DNA of 57,275 nt from Parachlamydiaceae bacterium (GTDB lineage Bacteria > Chlamydiota > Chlamydiia > Chlamydiales > Parachlamydiaceae), in contig JASBUW010000129.1 in NCBI GenBank assembly GCA_030147755.1, forward strand, positions 1-57,275, written 5' to 3'. How positions within the stretch are numbered: position 1 is the first letter of the stretch; each line of letters opens with the position of its first letter. This document shows positions 48,420-57,275 of this stretch, in pieces. The notes below the pieces were generated by a model. That model did not search any database, was not told the origin of the DNA, and worked only from the letters and a program-made list of their open reading frames with translations. Position numbers and translations under genes: made by a program.

Positions 48420-49652
48420 TTAATTAGCCCATAAAGCACTCATGGGTAACGCATATAAATCTTTTCCGAAAGGAAGACGAGGACCCGGATACAAAACAAT
48501 TCCTCGTACAAATTTGGAGCCCGCTATTTCTTGGAGATTTTTTAATCCTTTGAAATCTCCCGCATGAATTGTTTCACTACTTTTGACTTCAATTCCTACA
48601 ATAAATCCTGCAGCATTTTCTAAAACAATATCTACTTCAAAGTTTCCCTGCTGCGTGCGATAATGAAATATTCTAACACGTAAATTGGACCAAGTGGCTT
48701 GTTTATATAACTCCCCTACGATGAAGTTTTCTAAAAAACCTCCATTCAATTTTGTGTCTCGATGTAAGCGACTTGTATTTGCTCCTATTAAATAAGCTAA
48801 TAACCCTGTATCCACCAAATGAATTTTAGGGGATTTGCTTAATCGTTTACCTAAATTAACGCTCCATGCAGGTGTTAAAATAACCAAAAACAGAATCTGA
48901 AGTAACTGCAAATAACGCTGAAGAGTTGAAATAGAGATGCCACTTGTTCTAGAAAGTTCAGCTACATTTAATAATCCGGATACTCTAGACGCTAATAAAC
49001 TCATGAGATTAGGCAAATGGGCTAATCCTTCTACTCTTGCCAAATCTTGCACATCTCTCTGCAAAATGGTGGTAAGATAAGAATTACACCAAGAGTCCAT
49101 GCGCATGCCACTTTCAAACCTCTGCATGGCCGGATATCCTCCACGCACTAAGATCTTGGTAAGAGCTGCTTTATCTAATGGTTCGCAATCAAAATGCTCC
49201 AAAGTATCAGCAAACATTCGTTCAATAAACTTTTCTTCAACTCCTACGATTTCACCTTGGGATAAAGGCCATAAGTTAAATATTTCCATGCGGCCTGCTA
49301 AAGAATCAGACAAATTAGGAATCAACAAAGGATTGGCCGATCCCGTTAAAGCATAACGACCTGGAATACGGTGTTTATCCACATCATATTTAATAGGTAA
49401 AAATATTTCAGGAACTCGTTGAACTTCATCAAGAATGACGGGTTTTTTCAGATCATTAATAAATCCGACAGGATCTTGTTTTGCAGAAGCCAATATTCTT
49501 AAATCATCAAACGTTGCATAAGAATAGTTGCCTTCTCGAGCTACATTCTCCATTAAAGTGGTTTTACCGGTTTGTCTCGCGCCTGTTAATAGCACAATAG
49601 GACTCGCCGTTAGAGCATCTTGAAGCTGAAAATAAATATTTCTTTTAAACAT
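48420..49652 (-). CDS. AAA ATPase with DUF4143 domain, second copy
   Basis: A 410-residue protein of the AAA_14/DUF4143 family. Walker A is GARQTGKTT, Walker B is KPVILDEVQRVPE, and YALTGSANPLL is sensor-like. A nuclease-like end shows EVDIVLENAAGFIVGIEVKS. It is clearly not a recent duplicate of the gene at 28223, since most positions differ. A 7-bp palindrome (ATATTAT/ATAATAT) lies about 20-35 bases upstream. Function is not established. Confidence 0.88.
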   Translation of the reverse strand: MFKRNIYFQLQDALTASPIVLLTGARQTGKTTLMENVAREGNYSYATFDDLRILASAKQDPVGFINDLKKPVILDEVQRVPEIFLPIKYDVDKHRIPGRYALTGSANPLLIPNLSDSLAGRMEIFNLWPLSQGEIVGVEEKFIERMFADTLEHFDCEPLDKAALTKILVRGGYPAMQRFESGMRMDSWCNSYLTTILQRDVQDLARVEGLAHLPNLMSLLASRVSGLLNVAELSRTSGISISTLQRYLQLLQILFLVILTPAWSVNLGKRLSKSPKIHLVDTGLLAYLIGANTSRLHRDTKLNGGFLENFIVGELYKQATWSNLRVRIFHYRTQQGNFEVDIVLENAAGFIVGIEVKSSETIHAGDFKGLKNLQEIAGSKFVRGIVLYPGPRLPFGKDLYALPMSALWAN

Positions 49653-49670
49653 AATCTATTAAATCTACCC

Positions 49671-49687
49671 ATATTATGGTATAATAT
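49671..49687. promoter_or_regulatory. Palindrome upstream of the second AAA/DUF4143 gene
   Basis: ATATTAT-GGT-ATAATAT, perfect 7-bp arms, 19-35 bases upstream of the minus-strand start. It could be an operator overlapping a -10 element. Weak evidence. Confidence 0.3.
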
Positions 49688-49816
49688 CACCCACCAGATG
49701 CTATTTTTTCACTATACGCTATGTTTGTAACATATACGGCATTTTCCATATATTGGATTTATCCAAATTCATTTTTTGCATAAAAATGATCGCTCCAAAG
49801 ATCGCTAATCTTTATA

Positions 49817-52186
49817 ATGCGGTCTCCTATGACTCTACTCAAACGTTTATTCTATTTTTTAGGGGGCATTTACTTTGCCCTTTTGTTGATTGCGCTGGCA
49901 ATAAGCTTTGTTGTGCTAGGCACTGTGCTAGAAAGTAGAACAGGCTCCCACTTGCTCGCTGCGCGATGGACATATGCGCATCCCGCTTTTGCTGTTTTGC
50001 TTACTTGCTTTTTTATTAATATTCTCTTTTCCGCCATGCGACGATGGCCTTTCCGCAAGCGGCATCTGCCTTTTTTGATGACACATTTAGGACTCTTAAT
50101 GATCATCGCAGGCACCCTAATCAAAAACTATTGGGGTCTACAAGGACAGCTTGCCGTGTGGGAAGGAAGCGGCAATCAACATGTTCTATTGCCTCATACA
50201 CACGCTTTATTTTTAGAAAGAAAAGAAGATCACACCACTTGTTTGATTCCTTTAAAGTCTTTTCAGCGCAATGTCTATTATCCTTCTGATTTTCCTGAAT
50301 TGAAATGCAAAATCTTAGGGTATGCTCCTCATGTCAAAGAACAAGGAGAAACCTGGATCAAAGGCTCCAAAGCTTATTTAGGCGGTTTTCCTCCCTTTCC
50401 TGTTCAAGAATGGATCGCAGCCGAACCTTTTCCAGAAGGCGCGCTCATCCCCTTAAGAGGTCCTTGGCAATTTTTAGCTCTGCGTACTCCTCATGTTGCA
50501 CAAGCTGCGCAACAAGCTTATCTCAGCGATTTAAAACTACGCCTTATTTCAAAAATAAATCCGGAAAATAAATTAGAGATTCCCCTTGCACAAGCCATTC
50601 AAGCCCCTTTTGATTTTGATGCAGGCACATGGACCATTTCTCTGGATCTTTCTGATAATCAAGAAGAGCCTCCAGTCATCAAAGGTACATGGCAATCTCA
50701 TACAAGTTCTTATACAGAACATGCTGTCATCTCCTTACAAGGGCAAAACGCTCTTCACGTGAAACCTGATTTGTTAAGTTGGACAATCGATCTTGAGCGT
50801 TCTTATCCTTCGCTTTATTTCATCGAAGCTGAACCTGGAATCATGCATCTCTTCGCTTTTGATCGACATGGACGTGTGCATCAAGAAAAAATTGAGGCTT
50901 CACGTTTAAATTCTTTATATGCCTATGATCAAGGTTTTAGTGGTTATAGCGTACAGCTATCTCTACCTATCCCCTCATTTCCTACAGGACGATTAGACAA
51001 GGAACGTGCCGAAGCGCATCTACTCACTCAGCAATTACAAGCAGCCCTCGTTCATAACCCTCCACTAGCTCCACCCCTTACTTTCTTTGAAAAAGCTTGT
51101 CAGCAAGCACACGTCGATTTTGCTTCCACATTCGTCGAATTTTTGATGGCTTGGCATCAAAATCCTCATTTTTTATTTCTTCCCACTCATCCCCTTTCAC
51201 CCCTTTTAGAATCTGTTTTGCAACAAATGGACTGGCAAACAATTCATGTGCAGGACCAACACGCATGTCAATGGATTCGCCACCTATTGACACAATTAGA
51301 AGTCTCACAAAAAATGGGAGAAGCGCCTTTAGATACTCTTCAAAAGTATCGATGGCCCTTTTTAAAAGAGTTGCAACAAGCTGCTCAATCTCAAGAAAAC
51401 TTTCCTTTGAATGGATTAGCCCAGCAAATTTGTTCTTTAAGCAATCATTTGCCGCCTTTAGAAAAATTTGAATTCTTATCTTTGCAAGACCATGCTTGCT
51501 TATTATCAGCTTATTTACGCGCTTATGGAATTGATTATCGCTCGTTGATGCCTTGGCAAGAAAATGAATCCGAACAATTCACCGCTTTAGAAGCTTATTG
51601 GAAGGAACAAAATCCCTCTGTTGAATACGAACAAACTTTATTGCTTGAAACGCCTTTAACCACTTATATTTCACCTGAGAAACCTCCTCTAAAGCTGGAA
51701 GAGCACTGTCCGGGCATTATAGTAGAAGTGCAGCAAGGCCAACACAAGCAAATCTTGACACTCGCTTATGATGCTAACAGCACCGGATTAAAATGGCCAA
51801 TTTTAGGAGGTTCTTATTTAATTCGTTTTCAGCCAGAATTACAAGCATTGCCTTATCGTATGCGTTTGCGACAAGCCAGACAGATTCTTTATCCCCATTC
51901 TAACCAAACCTATAGTTACGAATGTGATGTGCTCATTACAGAAAAAGAAAAGCCTGCGCTCGCGCAAACATTAAGCATGAATCATGTTTATGAAACATGG
52001 GACGGTTATCGCTTCTATTTAGCTGGCATCAGCACGGGGGCTTCCCAAGATATTAAGCGCATCCAATTAGTGGTCAACTATGATCCAGTGAAGTATGTGT
52101 TGACGTATCCCGGAGCCCTTTTTGTGTTTATGGGAATCATTCTCTTATTTTGGCTACGTCCTTATCGTAATAAGACAACACCTTAA
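49817..52186 (+). CDS. ResB/CcsB-like cytochrome c biogenesis protein
   Basis: A 789-residue membrane protein. The N-terminal quarter has ResB/Ccs1-like spans (FYFLGGIYFALLLIALAISF, FAVLLTCFFINILFSA, FLMTHLGLLMIIAGTLI), followed by a very long soluble domain. A last span (YPGALFVFMGIILLFWLRP) precedes the C-terminus. In system II, this subunit works with CcsA to export heme and attach it to apocytochrome c. The CcsA-like partner follows. The extracytoplasmic part is longer than in common ResB. The start is not well supported by a ribosome binding site; 49829 is an alternative. Confidence 0.82.
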   Translation: MRSPMTLLKRLFYFLGGIYFALLLIALAISFVVLGTVLESRTGSHLLAARWTYAHPAFAVLLTCFFINILFSAMRRWPFRKRHLPFLMTHLGLLMIIAGTLIKNYWGLQGQLAVWEGSGNQHVLLPHTHALFLERKEDHTTCLIPLKSFQRNVYYPSDFPELKCKILGYAPHVKEQGETWIKGSKAYLGGFPPFPVQEWIAAEPFPEGALIPLRGPWQFLALRTPHVAQAAQQAYLSDLKLRLISKINPENKLEIPLAQAIQAPFDFDAGTWTISLDLSDNQEEPPVIKGTWQSHTSSYTEHAVISLQGQNALHVKPDLLSWTIDLERSYPSLYFIEAEPGIMHLFAFDRHGRVHQEKIEASRLNSLYAYDQGFSGYSVQLSLPIPSFPTGRLDKERAEAHLLTQQLQAALVHNPPLAPPLTFFEKACQQAHVDFASTFVEFLMAWHQNPHFLFLPTHPLSPLLESVLQQMDWQTIHVQDQHACQWIRHLLTQLEVSQKMGEAPLDTLQKYRWPFLKELQQAAQSQENFPLNGLAQQICSLSNHLPPLEKFEFLSLQDHACLLSAYLRAYGIDYRSLMPWQENESEQFTALEAYWKEQNPSVEYEQTLLLETPLTTYISPEKPPLKLEEHCPGIIVEVQQGQHKQILTLAYDANSTGLKWPILGGSYLIRFQPELQALPYRMRLRQARQILYPHSNQTYSYECDVLITEKEKPALAQTLSMNHVYETWDGYRFYLAGISTGASQDIKRIQLVVNYDPVKYVLTYPGALFVFMGIILLFWLRPYRNKTTP

Positions 52187-52520
52187 AAATTAAGTGTTAT
52201 TTACGGGCATTTTTGAGATCAATTCAGATAATTTTAGTCTATAAGGAGAATTATAATGATGGAAAGGTGTTAAATAATCATATCTTTCAATTAACCGATT
52301 ATGAGTTTCCAGCAAACTCTTTTCTGAATTTAAATCTGAAATTTCAGATCTTGCGCCTCTGCGTTAAATTTTAGGTACAAGGGGATGAAAAAATTCTTAT
52401 AATGGGTTAACTCTGCACAAGCGACTTCAAAACTTGGTTTTTTGGTTCCTTTATGATAATACTATCCGAGCAGCATGCAATCATGCCTAAATTATTATTT
52501 AATTGGAATAATGAACAGTT
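52187..52520. other. 334-base spacer between the cytochrome c biogenesis genes
   Basis: No credible full gene. At 52256 a strong AAGGAGAA leads to a five-codon frame (MMERC, stop at 52273), which may be a leader or a vestige. A stretch TTGCGCCTCTGCGTTAAATTT near 52354 resembles a repeat seen in other bacterial genomes. CGACTTCAAAACTTGGTTTT at about 52431 resembles the 19081 hairpin. The rest is AT-rich. Confidence 0.5.
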
Positions 52521-54317
52521 ATGCATACTTACTTACAATGGATCAGATTATTTTTGCTGGGATTATGGCCTCTAATAGCCACAGCACAGGAATTTCCTGT
52601 TCTTTATAAAGGACGTTTTCGTCCTGCGGATGCCTATGCACGTCAATGGTTATATGATATTTATCATGCACCCACAATTAAGAAAAAAGACCTTTCCGCT
52701 TTTCATACTTCCTCTTCTTCTGCTCTTAATTTGCTATGGTCTTTAGATGCTTTAGGACATCAACCTTACCTTCATTCCCCTTTGTTTTGGATTGGTTCTG
52801 CTGAAACCAAACGTTTATTGGCATTACCCCTTAAGCAAGATCGCTTCAGCTATCAAGAATTGTCACATTTAAAAGAAGACGCTGAATTTAATCTCTTATT
52901 CCATGTAAGAGAAATTCAACGTTTAATAGATGAACTTCCTCCACTCGAACAAGCTTTTCGCCAACGTTTTACTCTTCTTCAAGCACAAAACTTGCCTTCC
53001 AAAGAAATTGAAAAATTATTAGAACGTGATTACCCCTTAAAGCAACGCCTCCGCCAAGCTAGTTCGCTCTTTCATGCTTTACCTAGTCGTGATCTAAGTG
53101 GAGAATGGTTCCCCCTAAAAGCTCTTCTCACTCAAGTGTATCATGCTCCTTCCAATAGCCTCAAACCGATTGGAAACTTTACTCTTTTTTCTGATAGCGA
53201 TTTTGAAAATATCCGCCACGCTTATCTAGAATGGCATCAAGCCATGCACTCCACCACTTTAAATACACAAAAAAACTTACATGATTATCTCACATACGCT
53301 TTACAACAAGCTTATCAACCTTTGGCCGGACAAATACATCAAAAAGCGCACGGTAAATCTTTGTATTATCCTACTTTGACTCAATTAAAAATAGAATCTC
53401 TCTACGTAAGTTATCCCTGGATTCCTTTGTTGATTGCTTTATACACTATAGGAGCAGGTTTGTTCCTTTTATCTTCTCATTTTTCATGGATCTGGGGAAA
53501 TCGACTCGCTTTCGGCATCATGCTGCTAGCCATTCTTTGCCACACGGGTTTGTTAGCAATGCGTTGCTATATTTTGAATCGACCACCTGTCTCCAACATG
53601 TTTGAAACCGTTATTTATGTCCCTTGGATCGCTGCTTGCATGAGTTTGCTGATCCCTTCTTTTCGTCGTTATCCTCCCGTTTTGCTAGCAGCATGTTTGA
53701 CTTCTATCGGTCTCCTTGTGGTTTTGGAAGTGACCGATCTCAATCAAAGTCTAGATCAAGTACAAGCTGTTTTAGATTCACAATTTTGGCTCACGATTCA
53801 TGTTCTTTTGGTGGTGGGAAGTTATGGTGTTTTTATTCTAGGAGCCATCTTAGGCCATTTTTATTTGGGATCTTTTTTATTTCATCGCCGAGAAACACCG
53901 CAAATGAACACGCTTGTGCATTTGATTTTACAAACACTTTACGTCGGAACATTTCTGCTCATTACCGGCACTATTCTGGGCGGAATATGGGCAGCTGAAA
54001 GCTGGGGGCGTTTTTGGGATTGGGATCCCAAAGAAGCGTGGGCTTTCATCTCCAGTTGCTTCTATTTAATTTGGATTCATGCTTATCGTTTTCATCGCAT
54101 CGGTTCTTTTGGCCTTGCTTTTGGCTCCGTCGCCGGCTTGCTTGCCATTAGTTTTACCTGGTATGGCGTTAATTATATTTTAGGAACAGGACTGCATAGT
54201 TATGGTTTTGGCTCCGGCGGAGAAAACTACTATTATGCGTTCTTACTTGCGGAAGTCTTGTTTCTGAGCTTAGCCCTCGGAATTTATGCACGTCAGTCTC
54301 TTTTTTGCAAATCTTAA
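52521..54317 (+). CDS. CcsA-like cytochrome c biogenesis protein with extended N-terminus
   Basis: A 598-residue protein. The first 290 residues form a soluble exported domain after a signal-like span (LFLLGLWPLIATAQ). The C-terminal part has about eight membrane spans and the heme-binding WGRFWDWDPKEAWAFISS motif, plus MLLAILCHTGLLAMRCYI. This matches CcsA/ResC of system II cytochrome c maturation. It pairs with the ResB-like protein encoded upstream. Such a split with an extra soluble domain differs from fused CcsBA. Confidence 0.87.
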   Translation: MHTYLQWIRLFLLGLWPLIATAQEFPVLYKGRFRPADAYARQWLYDIYHAPTIKKKDLSAFHTSSSSALNLLWSLDALGHQPYLHSPLFWIGSAETKRLLALPLKQDRFSYQELSHLKEDAEFNLLFHVREIQRLIDELPPLEQAFRQRFTLLQAQNLPSKEIEKLLERDYPLKQRLRQASSLFHALPSRDLSGEWFPLKALLTQVYHAPSNSLKPIGNFTLFSDSDFENIRHAYLEWHQAMHSTTLNTQKNLHDYLTYALQQAYQPLAGQIHQKAHGKSLYYPTLTQLKIESLYVSYPWIPLLIALYTIGAGLFLLSSHFSWIWGNRLAFGIMLLAILCHTGLLAMRCYILNRPPVSNMFETVIYVPWIAACMSLLIPSFRRYPPVLLAACLTSIGLLVVLEVTDLNQSLDQVQAVLDSQFWLTIHVLLVVGSYGVFILGAILGHFYLGSFLFHRRETPQMNTLVHLILQTLYVGTFLLITGTILGGIWAAESWGRFWDWDPKEAWAFISSCFYLIWIHAYRFHRIGSFGLAFGSVAGLLAISFTWYGVNYILGTGLHSYGFGSGGENYYYAFLLAEVLFLSLALGIYARQSLFCKS

Positions 54318-54478
54318 TTTATAAAAAAATAAATAATTAATTTAAAAAAATAATTAAAAATCAATCACATTTATCATTTAAAAGATAATTTATTCTATGT
54401 TAAAATACATGTAGAACGATAATTTAAAGATCATTTTAAGTACGTGTGATTTTTTTCCGATCCGGACTTTTATTTTAA

Positions 54479-54508
54479 TTGACATATTTTTGATTTAAAA
54501 AGTATTGA
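54479..54508 (+). promoter_or_regulatory. Possible sigma-70-type promoter
   Basis: TTGACA at 54479-54484 and TATTGA at 54503-54508, separated by 18 bases. It lies about 95 bases before the coiled-coil gene and hemW. The -10 box is weak. Confidence 0.35.
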
Positions 54509-54603
54509 AAAAAAGTTGTTAAACCCCCTAGTATCGCTGATCAACCTGAAAATTGGCACAAAGGTTGTCGCGAGACGAGATTTTAATTCAACATGGATGC
54601 ATC

Positions 54604-55071
54604 ATGAAACATATTAAAAGTGAAAGACTTAAAAAGCTAGAAACGGAACTCAATGATCTTGATCAATGGCTAAAACTAGGCTTAGTTCCTAAGAAAGATG
54701 TGGAAAAGCACAAGGAAGAAATCCTAGCAGTCAAAGGCAAGATTGAGGAAGAAAAAGAACGTCTTCAATTTCTCAAAGAAAGTGGAGAAGCAGAAGAATA
54801 TATTACACCTAAACGCGTTCCCGGTCGTGCCGGTTATAATGAAATGCCCACCATTCCCGATATTGATTTGGGAGAAACCATGGGCGGCAATGACACGGGC
54901 TTTGATATGGAAACCGATGCAATTGAAGTGGAACAAACGGTAGAAGAACGCGATGAGGATGAAGAAGAAGCGCCTGAAGAAGAAGAGGAAGAAGAGGACG
55001 AATCTTATTTTAGCGACCGTAATCGTTGGCGAAGAGGTGGAATTATAGATCCTGATGCGAATGACTGGTAA
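54604..55071 (+). CDS. Small coiled-coil acidic protein
   Basis: A 155-residue protein. The first 65 residues are a charged coiled coil (LKKLETELNDLDQWLKLG), the middle is flexible, and the C-terminus has a long Glu/Asp run (EEAPEEEEEEEDE) before SYFSDRNRWRRGG. A longer frame opens with TTG at 54553, but the ATG at 54604 is more likely. A four-codon frame from ATG 54593 ends in TGA that overlaps this start as ATGA. The 3' end overlaps hemW by 17 bases, implying coupling. Function unknown. Confidence 0.68.
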   Translation: MKHIKSERLKKLETELNDLDQWLKLGLVPKKDVEKHKEEILAVKGKIEEEKERLQFLKESGEAEEYITPKRVPGRAGYNEMPTIPDIDLGETMGGNDTGFDMETDAIEVEQTVEERDEDEEEAPEEEEEEEDESYFSDRNRWRRGGIIDPDANDW

Positions 55072-56203
55072 TTCTGACTCTATTAGCCTCTATTTTCACA
55101 TTCCTTTTTGTACACGTAAATGTGATTATTGCCACTTTTATGTTCTACCTGACCAAGAAAAGGCCAAGGATCAATTGTTGAGAGGATTCCATTTAGAATG
55201 GAATCTTTTACAACCTTTCTTACAAGATAAGCAAGTCGTGACCCTCTATTTCGGTGGAGGGACGCCTTCTCTTTTTGGTCCTTCACGTTTAGCCATTTTA
55301 TTGGAATGGATTTACCAAAGTGCTTCTATTCATCCTGCAGCAGAAATCACACTAGAGGTCAATCCCGAAAATGTGACGTTGGAGCTCATGCGTGCTTATG
55401 CCGCAGCAGGTATCAATCGCGTGAGTCTAGGAATTCAAACGCTTGATGCTGATCTTTTGCATCTTTTGGGACGTTTACATCATCCTGAAACAGCTATTGA
55501 GGCCATTCACACGGTTAATCAAGCAGGAATTTCTAATATTTCGATCGACCTCATGTACGATCTTCCCAAACAAACGTTACAGCACTGGTCATCGACGCTT
55601 GAACAAGTGCGCTATTTGCCTATTTCTCATCTTTCGCTTTATAATCTGACCATCGAACCCCACACTTTATTTTTCAAAAATCAAACGCAGTTGCGTCCGT
55701 GGTTGCCTGACGAAGAAACAAGCCTAGCGATGTACGAAATGGCGATCACGCAGTTGGAAGCCCTGGGATTACGCCAATATGAAATTTCTGCATTTGCAAA
55801 ACCTCACCATGAATCGCAACACAACACAGGTTATTGGACAGGACGTGCTTTTCTAGGGCTAGGTCCTTCGTCTTTCAGTTATTGGGAAGGCAAACGTTTT
55901 CGCAATGTGGCGCATTTAGGACGCTATTGTCAAGCATTAGAAGCAGGGCAATTAGCGATAGATTTTGAAGAGCAACTTAACCCAGACGCACATTTACGTG
56001 AACTTTTTGTCATTCAATTGCGTTTACGAGAAGGTGTTTGTTTGAAAACTTTTCAAGATCAATATGGAACGCTCGATACGACTACTTGTCATACGCTGCG
56101 ACGTTTAACGGAAGAAGGCTATTTACAACGCGAAAATGAACGCATTCTGTTAACCAAACGTGGATTGCTTTTTTACGATTCTGTGGCAACAGAACTCATC
56201 TAA
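55055..56203 (+). CDS. hemW: HemW-type radical SAM protein
   Basis: A 382-residue radical SAM protein. The cluster motif is CTRKCDYCHF (Cys19, Cys23, Cys26, Phe28). CxxxCxxCxF is HemW, a heme chaperone; true HemN has CxxxCxxCxC. FGGGTPSLF and the GLGPSSFSYWEGKRFRN segment are also family features. The frame overlaps the upstream acidic gene. Annotation as coproporphyrinogen oxidase (HemN) would be wrong by this test. A role in heme delivery fits the cytochrome c assembly genes 700 bases upstream. Confidence 0.92.
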   Translation: MRMTGNSDSISLYFHIPFCTRKCDYCHFYVLPDQEKAKDQLLRGFHLEWNLLQPFLQDKQVVTLYFGGGTPSLFGPSRLAILLEWIYQSASIHPAAEITLEVNPENVTLELMRAYAAAGINRVSLGIQTLDADLLHLLGRLHHPETAIEAIHTVNQAGISNISIDLMYDLPKQTLQHWSSTLEQVRYLPISHLSLYNLTIEPHTLFFKNQTQLRPWLPDEETSLAMYEMAITQLEALGLRQYEISAFAKPHHESQHNTGYWTGRAFLGLGPSSFSYWEGKRFRNVAHLGRYCQALEAGQLAIDFEEQLNPDAHLRELFVIQLRLREGVCLKTFQDQYGTLDTTTCHTLRRLTEEGYLQRENERILLTKRGLLFYDSVATELI

Positions 56204-56294
56204 AATTTCATTTTCGCCTTGTGATCAATATTTTTCTGTGTTATTTCCCTAATTTTTAAACTTCACCTTCATTTAGATTCCAGGGAGATTTTTC

Positions 56295-57032
56295 ATGAAA
56301 ACATGGCTTATGCTGGTTTATTTTTTTCTGCTTCAATTATGCCTCATCCCTAGCACAATACAAGCTTATCAACATCATAGAGAAAACCATTCTTCAGAGT
56401 GTAGTGAAAGTCAAGAAGAGACTGATAAACGCTTTCAGCATTGGTTTAACAAAACAATGGAGCAGCTAGAGTCACGCAGTCAAATTGCCATGACCTCCCA
56501 TGGACCTATCGAATATGTTAAAAAGGGTTCAGGACCCGTAATCTTGGTTTTACATGGCGGTTTAGGTGGATATGACCAAGGCCTTGTTATTGGCTCCCCC
56601 TTACTTAAAGAAGGATTTACCATCTTAGCTCCTTCTCGACCTGGTTATTTACGCACTCCTTTATCTGTTGGACCATTGCATGAAGAGCAAGCGGATGCGA
56701 TGATTAGTTTATTAGATACGCTGGGTATTTCTCAAGTGTCTGTATTAGGATTTTCAGATGGAGCCCATGTAGCTTTTGAACTCGCTTTACGCTATCCTCA
56801 TCGTATTCTTGGAATTGCTTTAAACTCCATTAGCACCGCTCTTGATTCATTTTTTTCTTCTCTTTTTCTTGAAAATTTAAAATTAGCTGATGGACATGAA
56901 ATGGATTTTGGTTCTTGGATTCTAGACAAAAACTTAGACTATCATCCGTGGAGTACTACTAAACAAATTTTGCGTTTGGATAACAACCTACCGCTCCTAA
57001 AAATCTATACAAATCTATTAAAGATTGTATAG
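56295..57032 (+). CDS. Secreted alpha/beta hydrolase, probably truncated
   Basis: A 245-residue protein with a signal peptide (LVYFFLLQLCLIPSTIQA). The hydrolase fold shows ILVLHGGLGGYDQG as oxyanion region and GFSDGAHVAFELALRYP as nucleophile elbow. It ends soon after the cap-like region, without the expected later Asp and His of the triad. The stop at 57032 is next to a possible insertion end, so I suspect truncation or a pseudogene. The start has GGGAG upstream. Confidence 0.6.
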   Translation: MKTWLMLVYFFLLQLCLIPSTIQAYQHHRENHSSECSESQEETDKRFQHWFNKTMEQLESRSQIAMTSHGPIEYVKKGSGPVILVLHGGLGGYDQGLVIGSPLLKEGFTILAPSRPGYLRTPLSVGPLHEEQADAMISLLDTLGISQVSVLGFSDGAHVAFELALRYPHRILGIALNSISTALDSFFSSLFLENLKLADGHEMDFGSWILDKNLDYHPWSTTKQILRLDNNLPLLKIYTNLLKIV

Positions 57033-57106
57033 ACACGTTAGCCAAGCAGTTTTGCTAACGATTCACGTATTGGAATTACACCAATAACAAACGAGAATTG
57101 CTTATC

Positions 57107-57275
57107 TCAAGAGTCGAATATAGATGGACTCGAGGATCGATGATGTTTCGCCCGAAAGTGTGCTGCAGGCACCGTTGGTAATTTTCTTTTCACTTGTCCC
57201 CAAAAGTGCCATACGTGTTTCGTTCGATTCCTTGCAGGTAGAACAAAAGCGACATGACCTCCCTTTCCATCCGGG
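57107..57275 (-). CDS. C-terminal end of an unidentified protein, possibly transposase
   Basis: A minus-strand frame runs in from the window edge to a stop at 57107. The 55 visible residues include HVWHFWGQVKRKLPTVPAAH and a basic, Ser-rich end. Family not recognised. Position beside a truncated gene and the GTTAGC/GCTAAC hairpin (57038-57060) is compatible with an insertion element. Low confidence. Confidence 0.35.
   Translation of the reverse strand, partial: PDGKGGHVAFVLPARNRTKHVWHFWGQVKRKLPTVPAAHFRAKHHRSSSPSIFDS

Overview
The window looks like a chromosome segment from an amoeba-associated, Parachlamydiaceae-like chlamydia. Protein evidence: a Pkn1-type kinase fused to an SUMF1 domain, a very long YidC with a DnaA gene just downstream, a large GyrB-GyrA pair followed by tmk and holB, and a Cys-containing beta-barrel outer membrane protein that could be a Pom-type porin. 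From memory, Chlamydia trachomatis keeps the same neighbourhoods in scattered places (gyrB-gyrA-tmk-holB; dnaA-yidC-lgt; hemN-hypothetical-sucA-sucB). Here they are interleaved with accessory genes. I ran no database search, so the species is not fixed.

Layout. 1-5.0 kb: one arm of a palindromic repeat, an Arg-rich repeat protein, and a tightly coupled menF-menD-menH operon (menaquinone). 5.1-13.0 kb: a small secreted protein, then holB, tmk, gyrA, gyrB and a DUF721/DciA-like gene on the minus strand. 13.0-19.1 kb: a repeat-rich gap, a beta-barrel porin, ispH, a low-molecular-weight tyrosine phosphatase, the kinase-SUMF1 protein and an unknown gene. 19.3-24.6 kb: yidC, dnaA and a secreted HAF-repeat protein. 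24.7-33.7 kb: a possible LRR effector, a Gly/Tyr-rich exported protein, ahcY, an AAA/DUF4143 ATPase, a 1020-residue PP2C-type protein and a RelBE-type toxin-antitoxin pair. 33.8-38.3 kb: tRNA-Pro, lgt, an unknown membrane protein, a 2Fe-2S ferredoxin, a three-part Fe-S carrier fusion, and a roughly 750-bp nested palindrome with no credible gene. 38.3-48.4 kb: an unknown gene, lpdA, sucB and sucA (the complete 2-oxoglutarate dehydrogenase), a lipoprotein, a large kinase-like protein and a secreted 2H-phosphoesterase-like protein. 48.4-57.3 kb: a second AAA/DUF4143 ATPase, the two halves of a system II cytochrome c maturation machine, a coiled-coil acidic protein, hemW, and a secreted alpha/beta hydrolase that looks cut short next to a possible insertion element.

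Metabolically, menaquinone synthesis, cytochrome c assembly, HemW, ferredoxin, the A-type Fe-S carrier and 2-oxoglutarate dehydrogenase all point to a respiring organism with a fuller TCA and electron-transport apparatus than a minimal parasite. The large kinase, PP2C, LRR-like and 2H-phosphoesterase-like proteins are plausible host-interaction factors, but that is inference.

The most unusual feature is the density of hairpin-forming intergenic repeats. At least five families recur: a 167-bp near-perfect palindrome, GACAAACGAC-type hairpins, CACAGAG-type hairpins, AGACTTTAGTCT-type hairpins and a CCCGGATT...AATCCGGG type. In 37434-38188 several are stacked inside each other, as if each new palindrome had landed in the loop of the last.
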